Part shown: positions 50,401-58,492 of the stretch, one piece after another | Layout of the letters: each line of letters opens with the position of its first letter | Position numbering within the stretch: the stretch's first letter is position 1 | DNA from: Tanytarsus gracilentus | Taxonomy: Eukaryota; Arthropoda; Insecta; Diptera; Chironomidae | NCBI GenBank assembly: GCA_038502055.1 | Contig: JAXRKN010000045.1 | Span: 8,421,501-8,485,500 of the forward strand | Length of the DNA stretch: 64,000 nt | Direction: 5' to 3' | Notes under the pieces: generated by a model | What the model was told of the DNA's origin: nothing | Database searches by the model: none | What the model saw: the letters and a program-made list of their open reading frames with translations, nothing else | Program-made: the position numbers and the translations under genes

Positions 50401-53400
50401 GATTTTTCCGAATTTTTTTACAATACTCTTTTTTATATTCCTCTCTCATGAAATTTATGATTGCTTTCGTCGTTGAAATATTGCAAATTATTATAATATA
50501 AAAGTCACTCTGCTATATATCGCACCATATTCCCTCTCAATCACTTTCTCTCTCTCTCTCGCCACACACGAGATGGGGTCATGACGCTTGGGTACCAATC
50601 TGAGATCATTAAATGAATTTATAACCTTTAAATTGTAATTAAATTACTTTTAAATTTACACCCGAGTGTTTTACCCCTCACATACACACTTTAAACTATA
50701 AATTATTTTAAACTCAATTTTACTCACACACACAAACACACACACACCGAAAAAAAGTCAATTTAAGAGGCACTGTTTTAGCATCCAATGCATTGTGTGT
50801 AAAATTTAATATTATTATGTGTGATAAAAAAGGTAGAACGAGGAAAGCAATTATTATTCACTGCCAATAATTTATGGATATGTTTGACAAAAATCACATT
50901 TTAATATCACTGATTTAATTATGTTGATAAAAAGTTATTGCGCGTCGACGAAAATGAAAATTTATAAGAGAGAAAAAATTCATTGGCGCATTTTTTCCCA
51001 TTTGACTTAATCCCCACAAAATGATGTGATTATTTACAACATGATGAGCTGGAAAATTTCTTTCGTGTCAGAATTTTAATTATTTGACGACAAAAAGAGG
51101 GATTGAAGATTTAATGAAATTGTTTTTCGGATTCAGACAAATTATTCGAGGGAGTTTTCACTCTGGGTGTCTTTAAAAATGCGCCAATAAATTTTAATGT
51201 ACTCCACATAAATTATTTTATTTTTTTACCGTACAGAAATTTATTTTCAATCATTAAAAAATTTCTTCCTTATTAAAATTTATTGCATCCCAATGAATAA
51301 TTTTTCCTTCCACTTCTCTCTTTTTTTACTTACATTATACAACATAAAATATATATTTGCTTTTTTGCGCACGATTGTCTCTCGAATTAAAATTAAGTAT
51401 TTAAGCACACAGAGAAAAAAATCCAATAAAATGGTTGGAAAAAGAGAATGAAACGATTTTTTTTCAATTTTAAACTTCCCTCTTTTTTCCATCAATTGAA
51501 CCGTTTTACAACAATTTTCGGTTGTAGTCATGAGATAAAAAATAAATCAGGAATTTAATGGTAAAAAGTAATCCCATTTTCGTTCGCTTCAATGAGTCGA
51601 CGATGAATCGAGCACGAAACTTTGTCGATTAAAGTTGCGAGAAAATTTCACCGAACTTTATTTTGAAGATGATTTGACACACATTTCAATTAAAATGAAA
51701 GCCATGGCGAAATGATTGTGCACAAAAACTTTCTACCTAACGCATTCGCAAAAAAAATTGTAGAAAAGATTTTTTTCCTCCCTTTAATGATGATAACAAT
51801 AATAATAACCGAGTTTTTCGAGGACGAAACCTGAAGAACCTAAAAATCACATGCAAAAGTTTTCTCTTGTCTTCCGAAAAGAAAAAACATTGTAAGACAT
51901 GCTTAATGCCGCTTTTCTAAATGCCAAACTTTTCCACCCACTTCTAAATTGTTTCGAGAAAATTTATCTCGATTTTTTTGTTGTATCTTCTGCACTTGTT
52001 GATGTGAATGAGTATGATTTTTTGCTCTTAATTATTATCATTTGTTATTTTTTGCTATTGCTGCTGATACTCCTTCTCCTTGCTCTATCTCTGCATTCTG
52101 CCATAAGACAAATTTCCCGCTAAATAGCTTTCAGTTTTCTTCTTATTCATCATTTTGTTTCTTTTATTGTTTGATTTATTTCTTGTTTATTTTATACTTT
52201 TATTTTTTTGTGACGTTCTCGATGGGTGTGAAAAACAATTGTAATTTCAACGTATTTTGAAATTTTAAATCTAAATTATTTTTTAACGGGTTTTAAGTAT
52301 TTGAATTTTTTTAGTTGAAAATATTAAAAATTTAAACTGCGACAATTTTAAAATTCCACCATCGAGAACATCCCAAAGTAATTTATTTCTTCTTATTATT
52401 ATTTATGTTGCTTTTAATCACTCTTGGATGCTATTGCTAAAAATGCTGCTACCGCTGCTTTTTAAAAATATGACAGCAAATATTTAAACCCTCTCTCGCA
52501 AATGAATGAGACGACGCAAGAAAATGTGAAAATTTTCTCCTTTATCTCGCTGCCATTTAGCTCGTTGCTTAATTTTTACTTTGTATACACATTTAAAATA
52601 TAAAGAGAAAATAAAGAGAGTTTTTTGTCTTCTTCTCACTCTGAAAATGTCAATAAACGCTTCTGGTGTATTTAACGCTTATCTGCTGATGATTTTCCAA
52701 GTTTTTCTTTAATTAAATTCAAATTGAGAAATTTTTAAACACACAAAAAAAAGTTCATCGAAAAAATTGAAGGAAAACTTTTGAGCTTTCAGCCATCATA
52801 AAAGCTTGCCTATAATTTTTTCCTATAATGACTTCCTTTGAAAATATATTTTTGATGATGGTGATGATGATCGTAAACAAAAAAACTATAATATTAGGTT
52901 TGTCGCGAATTCGTCAGAGGTGCTTGTAAAAGAGCAGAGTCTGAGTGCCGTTTTGCTCATCCGAAAGAGGGTGTAATACAGCTCGACGATGGCTCAGTGA
53001 CAGTGTGCATGGATGCCATTAAGGGACGATGCTCACGATCGCCATGTCGCTACTTTCATCCTCCCCTCCATCTGCAGGCTCAAATAAAGGCTGCTCAATC
53101 ACGCGCGGTAATAGCTGGAAAATCTTTCTTTATCTTTATTTTTTGAGTTCATTTAAGAATTTGAATTTTTCCGTTAAATTTTGAATTGATTCACTTAATA
53201 AATCAATAATGAAAAATTGCTGGAATTTCAAATTCAAAAATGTCCGTCTTAAATTTATTTTCTTCTCACCCTAAAACCCAATCTCAAGCTTTGATTATTT
53301 TGTTATCTCTCAGACAGCAATGTCAACTTTAGTTTATTCTTTTCCTTTTTAAATTTCACTCTCGCATTGCATTGTCATCAATCGTCTCTCTCTCTCTCAT

Positions 53401-56400
53401 CACATCTTTCTCGAAAGGAGATAATTTAAATCTCCATATGTTCACCGCACTCGCAAATTGACGACGAAGAAGTTTTGCTATCGTTCGATGTCAAATGAAA
53501 AAAAGAGAAGAAATAAATTGGCTTCATCATGATTTTGTTGTGATATTTTTCTCTATCTCTCCGATATCGAATTATTCAATGACATTACGGAGATTTTCAT
53601 TTATTCAATTTCGATCATCAAATTTATTTTTTTGTTTTCAGTTCAATATTTTTTGTGGTTTTTTATGATTTAGAGAAATAAAATTACGTCATAAATTGGA
53701 AAAATATTTTTAAGTGAGCGAGATCAATTTTGAGGATTTTCAATTGTATTTGATTGCTTTTGATAGAAAAATTATCAAGATTTTTAAAGATTTTTGAATT
53801 AAATAAAATTTTAACCAAATAATTTGAGGTTCGAATCCTTAAAACTAAAAGTTCTGCTTGCTGATCTTTGAAAAAACTTCTTAATTAAGGTTTAAAAAAA
53901 TATTTTTTTTGCCAAAAATTAATTCTAATTTCACTAAAACTCTCATTTTAAATGTCACTTAACTCTTGCTCATTTTTGAAAAATTTCATCATTCATATTT
54001 TCTCGCTCCGTGTGTATCTTCAAATTAAAATATCATCATGCAGCAAAATGTATGTGCATAAAAATTTTCTCTCCACCAAAAAAAGAATAATTCTGAAGTG
54101 AAAAATTGAAAAATATTCGAGAGCTGAAAAAAGTTTAATTGGAATGTGTGCTCAAATTGAATGAGATCGCAAGCATAAAAAGTGCTGAATGATCTCTTCA
54201 CATAAAAAAATGATATTATTGAAAAATCTGTTGAATGAGACAAAATTAAATTCCAGAATGAAAATTTCGTGGCTTTCAATTCAAGGGAGTGAAATTGTTT
54301 AATTATTAAAATTTTAATTTGACTTCAAACCTCATCACAAAAACACACACACACACAAACTATAAATGACAATCTGTAACACCGAAATTAATTAACTGAA
54401 AAGCAAATATTTACAATCGAGTGCATTTATTTGTTGACACTGCTCTATTATCATAATTTTTTGTGCATTACTTTCTGTTTGCTTTGCTTACTGTCGCATC
54501 CAGCAAATAACTTTAGGAGGTCAAATTGAAAGTATTGAAATTCATCGCATTGACATTAATCCCTTCGAACAAGCAGATAAAAATCGAAAGAAGCATATAT
54601 GCAGACATGCTACAAGTGGTCCCTGACTACATTTTTATTGTTATCGATTTTTTTGATTTTTCCTGCCAGAAAATTCTCTCTCTGACGTTAATTCAATAAA
54701 AACAATATTTTATGTATGACCAATGTGAATGTGTGTATTTTATATTTAATATTTTATTTATATTCCGTAATAATTTTTACTTTTTCCCGTCTCGATTTCC
54801 ATTAACCTATTTACACACTCACATTGTGCATGCAAGGTTCATTTCACTTCGCTCTTTTTGCTAAAACTTCGCGCAGTAAAGCTGCCAAGAAGTCATTTAT
54901 GCCATTATTTATGACGGCAGTTGAGAGCGAAAGAAAATAATAAGAAAAAAGTCTTCCCTATTTTTCTTCTTATTTCTTTTTCGTCTGCATTTAATTTACA
55001 AGAAAGGTAGTTAGTGGATTTGCTGCGTAGACAGTTGTTGATAGATTGTGATTTTCATTTTCATTTTCGGTGTAAACATTTCCAAGAGAAACTTTTCTGA
55101 AAGATTTAAAGCTGAAAATTTATCGAGGGGGAAAATTAAATACGAACAAAAGTTGACGAACTTAATTGTGATTTGCGAGAAAAAAATCAAAAATCAAAAA
55201 TTCGAAAATTGATTAGGGTTCGATTCCTAACAATTAAATTTAAATATTTATCTCAAGTTTATTAATTTTTTTTTAAATTCAGAACCAAAACATTTCAAAT
55301 TTTAGTTAATTGATTCTTATAAATTTTTAATTCTAAAATTGCGAGCAGAAATTCCACATCAAAAGCCTCTTCATTATCATCATTTAACGGCTAATGTTTT
55401 ATGAAAATTTTGCGTACCAATTTTCATCAATATTCCTCATTAAAGAATTAACGATGACGCCAATTGAGCCCACGAGCTCTGATGATATTTTAGAAAGTCA
55501 ATTAGGATTTCATAATTAAGCTAATTTTATCCCACTCATACTGCTATTCTGCATTCAATGTATAAAATCAGGAAACATAACATTTTTTTAGTTGCTGCAT
55601 GATGAGGATGATTAGCATCCAGCTGTGTCGTAGTTTTTGATGTAATAAATTTTCGCTTTTCCATAAAATTGAAATTGCGATGGAATTAAAAAAAAGTGTT
55701 GTGGAGAGCATAAATTAATGATGATAAAACGTGACAAAATAGCAACCACTAAAATTTTAATCCCTCACACATACACACACACACACTTACAGCTCATCAT
55801 TCCCATGGCACATCCATAATCGTAAAATTCATCAACTCTTCCACCTCCCTTTTTGCTCTTTAATGTGCCGTAAATTTCTGCACACACCTCAGCCAGTCAA
55901 CAACAGAATTTTAGGCTCACTATTTAGTGCTTTTTGCTATGTGCTGTGGGAAGGGGAGCAGAGAATATTTACAGCATTGGGTTTTTAATGAAATTATAAC
56001 TCAAAATATGTCCTAATATGTCTGCACATGAATTTGCATAATTACATGCAAAATATTCAATGCTAAGCACGACTGTGACGACATCAATTATTTTCGACTC
56101 AATCACATGTGAATTGGAGATATTGTGTGTGCGTGTGTTGATGGAGGGATGAGAAAAGATCTATCAGAATGTGTGGTGGGATGCGATAGACAATAAATAT
56201 CGTGAAATGAACACGATGAAATTTCATTGTGAAAAATTGCTCGAGTGAGAGTCAAGGAGAGAAATTTAAAAAAAATATAAAATTTCAAAAAATTAAATTT
56301 TAACCTGTAAAATATTTTTAAAGTAAAAAAGTTCTTCCCTTGCACTCTAATTTCAACAACGGCACAATATGCTTTTGTCATAAAGCAGCCAACACCGCCG

Positions 56401-57895
56401 ACATGACAATCGTTAGTCTTCATCTCTGTTGCTTATTTTTTGATATAATTTAATAAATGCGGAGGTAAATCGCGTGGACGAGGAACAATCATGCGTGCGT
56501 GTATGTGCTAGAATTTCATTGTCCACTGAGAATATCATTCGATTTGCACACATAAACCGCATAGAAAATTCTCTGAGCATCGAGAAATGTGCGTGTTGTG
56601 ACCAGTTTTACTGCTCGATGTCAAATTCTAATGAGATCCTGAAATTATGCGCATAAAACATGAACTTTTAGCCTCTCGCTCATGCAGTTAGTAACTATTT
56701 GCTGATGTCAAGACATTAAATCGATGTTTGGACTTTTGACCGAATGTAAAAAAGAATTTTCGATGCGTATGGACATTGCTGATGAGCACACACGCAAATA
56801 TCACAATTTAATTTTATTTTGTAAAGGCTTCAAAGTAAAGTTGAAAGTTTATTCATTGAAAATTAATTTGTTGATGAATTCTTTTGTAAGCATTTTAACA
56901 CAGCTGAACTAACTATCTTTACAATTTTAAAAATTAATCAATTTCATTCCCTTTACACACACACAAATTCAACACTTCAACTCTGAAAATAATTCCATTC
57001 AGCATTTGCATAAAACACAAGTTTCATCGCGGCAGAAAAAAAAAGTATTTTTCAAAGCGAGCATAAAAATTTTCATGCATTTTCATTGTTGAGTCATGTT
57101 TTCACACCGTTTTGAACTCGCAAGAGATGAAAATTTCTCTGGTGAATTTTTTTCTTTATGCATTATTAATTTCTTTATGATTTCCTTTCCTCTCTATTTT
57201 ATTCTCTCTGTTCTTTATGTCGTAATGAAGTCATCATGCAAAATTTAAATTTAAATTTTTTCCTTTTTTCCGTACGCTCGCTTTTACTTTCAGATGGATA
57301 TGAAGACTATTGGATCGATATATTATGAAAATTTTGTAAGTTTCTTTTTGTGCTATTTGCATGCAATTTTTTTACTGTTGAAGAGTTTTTTAGGGCATTC
57401 GAAAATGTTTGTTCTAAAATGGTAATGAAGGCATTAAGCTTTGACAACATTTTTTATGGAAAAAGTCAAAAGTGGAATTTTATGTTGAAAGTTTTTTTTG
57501 TAAGAAATAAGTAAATCATTTTAATTAAATTTTTAATCAATGTTGGATTAAATTTTTTACATCATGAAAAATTCCAACATTTAAAAAAATTTCCAGCTGA
57601 AAGTTTTCATTGAAAATTTTCCGCATTTCAAAATTACACACAAAAGGCGAGAGTGCAAGTGCAGCAGAGCATGAAATGCATGCCATATTTTACACATGGA
57701 GCATGAAATTTTAATGAGTTATTAATTTGCGATTATTTTCGTCTCTCTTCCATCATAAAATTTAGATTCCTGGCATGGTGCCTTCTTACAAAAGAACAGC
57801 AGCCGATAAGTCGGGCATTCCAGTTTATCAGCCGAGCACGACTAATTATCATCAACAGCTTATGCATATGCAACAGCCATTTGTACCCATCTCAT
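44290..57895 (+). CDS. mbl: Muscleblind, CCCH zinc-finger splicing regulator (six coding exons seen)
   Basis: Joining 44290-44478, 49166-49339, 49950-50144, 52898-53107, 57294-57335 and 57766-57895 gives 313 codons plus one base. There are four CCCH fingers in two tandem pairs. ZnF1 is C24-C32-C39-H43, ZnF2 C58-C66-C73-H77, ZnF3 C188-C196-C203-H207, and ZnF4 C223-C231-C236-H240. Spacing is CX7CX6CX3H for the first three and CX7CX4CX3H for the last, the muscleblind/MBNL signature. The family binds YGCY motifs in pre-mRNA and mRNA and controls alternative splicing and localisation in muscle, eye and neurons. The N-terminus (MAAMVNMSNLINGKDSRW) follows the fly protein closely. All visible splice sites are GT-AG and the first five joins are phase 0. 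The last exon ends in phase 1, so at least one more exon is expected. Confidence 0.97.
44479..49165 (+). other. mbl: mbl intron between coding exons A and B
   Basis: A 4.7-kb intron with donor GTGAGT and acceptor TTTAATTGCAG. It is AT-rich. I see no exon or repeat with clear edges apart from a weak AGGGGGTGA edge near 44628 and an inverted-repeat segment at 46748-46812. Confidence 0.85.
46748..46812. repeat. Short AT-rich inverted-repeat segment in an mbl intron
   Basis: The left edge CAAGGGGTTGACACTG and the reverse-complemented right edge CGAGGGGTGGAAATTG match at 12 of 16 positions. They enclose about 33 bp of A+T. It is very like the 69-bp segment at 7719. Confidence 0.4.
49166..49339 (+). 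CDS. mbl: mbl coding exon B: rest of ZnF2 and RNA-binding linker
   Basis: 58 codons, phase 0 on both sides, acceptor TGCAG and donor GTGAGT. It completes ZnF2 and contains the highly conserved segment HLKDQLLINGRNHLALKNAL. Read-through of the donor stays open for 33 more codons and stops at 49439, which would make a two-finger isoform. I treat that as intron retention at most. Confidence 0.96.
49340..49949 (+). other. mbl: mbl intron between coding exons B and C, with YGCY cluster
   Basis: A 610-bp intron. Its first 170 bp are rich in TGCT and CGCT (TGCT at 49349, TGCTGC at 49362, CTGCT at 49373, and four more between about 49475 and 49510). YGCY is the binding motif of the muscleblind family, so autoregulation is plausible. 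The acceptor is TTCCTTAAG. Confidence 0.85.
49950..50144 (+). CDS. mbl: mbl coding exon C: Pro/Gln-rich linker between finger pairs
   Basis: 65 codons, phase 0, donor GTGAGT. It encodes a linker rich in Pro, Ala, Ser and Tyr with a short Gln run, ending in LPRSDRIE. That ending matches the conserved lead-in to ZnF3 in fly Mbl. The linker is the least conserved part of the protein. Confidence 0.93.
50723..50747. repeat. (CA)n microsatellite, interrupted
   Basis: CA repeats with one AAA interruption inside an mbl intron. Confidence 0.8.
52050..52460 (+). promoter_or_regulatory. YGCY clusters, candidate Muscleblind binding sites
   Basis: TTTGCTATTGCTGCTG lies at about 52051-52066. A denser run from 52409 has seven TGCT or CGCT units within about 50 nt, followed by a poly-T. 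They lie about 440-850 nt upstream of the ZnF3/ZnF4 exon. The muscleblind family recognises YGCY in introns flanking regulated exons. Function here is inferred from motif density only. Confidence 0.4.
52215..52369. mobile_element. Candidate miniature inverted-repeat element in mbl intron
   Basis: Perfect 11-bp inverted ends, GTTCTCGATGG (52215-52225) and CCATCGAGAAC (52359-52369), followed inward by GTGTGAAAA and TGGAATTTT. The 155-bp unit is AT-rich and non-coding. No clear target duplication is seen. Confidence 0.5.
52898..53107 (+). CDS. mbl: mbl coding exon D: ZnF3 and ZnF4
   Basis: 70 codons, phase 0, encoding the entire second zinc-finger pair and the conserved tail HLQAQIKAAQSRA. The donor is GTAATA, weaker than the others. 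Read-through would add VIAGKSFFIFIF and stop at about 53146, so an alternative short C-terminus is possible. Confidence 0.96.
53828..53838 (+). promoter_or_regulatory. B-box-like motif, copy 9
   Basis: Exact GGTTCGAATCC within TGAGG...CCTTA, giving a 5-bp T-stem with one G-T pair, inside an mbl intron. Confidence 0.65.
54341..54358. repeat. (CA)n microsatellite
   Basis: Short CA tract in an mbl intron. Confidence 0.7.
55217..55227 (+). promoter_or_regulatory. B-box-like motif, copy 10
   Basis: GGTTCGATTCC preceded by TTAG and followed by TAAC, inside an mbl intron. A GAGGGGGAAAATT edge lies about 90 bp upstream. Confidence 0.6.
55767..55788. repeat. (CA)n microsatellite, interrupted
   Basis: CA tract with one TA interruption, in an mbl intron. 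Confidence 0.8.
57294..57335 (+). CDS. mbl: mbl 14-codon microexon
   Basis: A 42-bp exon encoding MDMKTIGSIYYENF, phase 0 on both sides, with a strong acceptor (CTTTCAG) and donor GTAAGT-like. From memory, fly Mbl isoforms have a similar Met- and Tyr-containing segment before PGMVP. Because it is in frame on both sides it can be skipped without a frameshift, as expected of an alternative cassette exon. Confidence 0.8.
57336..57765 (+). other. mbl: mbl intron between the microexon and exon F
   Basis: A 430-bp AT-rich intron with donor GTAAGTTT and acceptor AAATTTAG. Nothing else recognised. Confidence 0.8.
57766..57895 (+). CDS. mbl: mbl coding exon F: conserved C-terminal segment
   Basis: 43 codons plus one base. 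It encodes IPGMVPSYKRTAADKSG and then a Gln/Tyr-rich stretch ending QPFVPIS, matching the C-terminal part of fly MblC-type isoforms. Donor GTAAGT leaves phase 1, so the next exon should complete a codon starting with T. Reading through the donor instead adds CKCCWDNC and stops at 57919-57921, a possible alternative end. Confidence 0.9.
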
Positions 57896-58162
57896 GTAAG
57901 TGTTGTTGGGATAATTGTTGAGATAAATACAGTGAAACCTGCCAACAAATTAATTGAATATTTTTGATCTCAAAAATTTATGTAAAGAACAACTAATATC
58001 AACTTATGCACAAAGAAAACTTCCATTAAATTATGCAGATTTCACTGTATCTCAACAACAATGATGATGATTGCATCCTAAGAGATTTTTAATGACACTT
58101 TCATTTTCAATTTGCATCTCATTTCCACAGATATTTATAAATTGCAAGATTTTCAACTTCAG
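57896..58162 (+). other. mbl: mbl intron or 3' region containing a hairpin element
   Basis: 267 bp, of which 57930-58047 is an inverted-repeat element. The sequence ends in TTTTCAACTTCAG, a plausible 3' splice site. Confidence 0.6.
57930..58047. mobile_element. CAGTG-ended miniature inverted-repeat element with TA flanks
   Basis: The left end CAGTGAAACCTGC and the reverse-complemented right end CAGTGAAATCTGC match at 12 of 13, each flanked by TA. Beyond the TA, TTGTTGAGATA on the left and TATCTCAACAA on the right continue the inverted symmetry for 11 bp, with a 4-bp offset on the left. The whole 57917-58060 stretch can fold into one hairpin. TA flanks and CAGTG ends suggest a Tc1/pogo-type non-autonomous element. 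It starts 34 bp after the exon F donor. Confidence 0.7.
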
Positions 58163-58492
58163 GGGAAATAAGTACATCCGCAACAAGAGACAACAAAATG
58201 CCAGTAGTAATGTTCCAGTAGACATCAAAAACACATCGTCCGAGGAAAGATATGAGATATGAATTCATAATTTTGATGATATGAGAAAAAGGGTGCATTT
58301 ATTAAAAATATTTTCTCTGTATGCATGAGCGAATGACGATAATAATGAGAGATTCTTCTTTCGTAGAAAAGGGAGTGAATGTGAAAAATTTTCTAGATTG
58401 GTAAGAATGCCATTGAAGGTCGTTTATGTGACCATCGGCTACTCGATGGCGAAATAATATTCAAAAAAATATTAACAATTTAAAACAATAAA
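58163..58492 (+). CDS. mbl: Candidate terminal exon of mbl
   Basis: After acceptor TTCAACTTCAG the phase-1 continuation reads WEISTSATRDNKMPVVMFQ and then TAG (58220-58222). The joined sequence SWEI vaguely resembles the SCEY-type continuation I recall for fly Mbl. A poly(A) signal AATAAA lies at 58487-58492, giving a 3' UTR of about 265 nt. The support is a splice site, a compatible phase and a poly(A) signal; the protein tail is not recognisable. Another frame of the same exon stays open to 58260 but is out of phase. Confidence 0.3.

Larger units (their letters stand above)
50145..52897 (+). other. mbl: mbl intron between coding exons C and D
   Basis: A 2.75-kb intron containing a CA-rich microsatellite (about 50723-50747), YGCY clusters at 52050-52090 and 52409-52460, and an inverted-repeat element at 52215-52369 between those clusters. 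The acceptor is TATAATATTAG. I see no additional exon. Confidence 0.85.
53108..57293 (+). other. mbl: mbl intron between exon D and the microexon
   Basis: A 4.2-kb intron. It contains two B-box-like motifs (53828, 55217), CA-rich tracts (54341-54358, 55767-55788) and AT-rich filler. The acceptor CTTTTACTTTCAG has a good polypyrimidine tract. I see no other exon, though fly mbl has alternative exons in this part that evolve fast. Confidence 0.8.

Noticed and set aside
58071..58262. 63-residue frame as an mbl or separate coding exon
   Set aside because: Out of phase with exon F, and its first part lies upstream of the likely splice acceptor; only the phase-1 reading of 58163 onward is considered.
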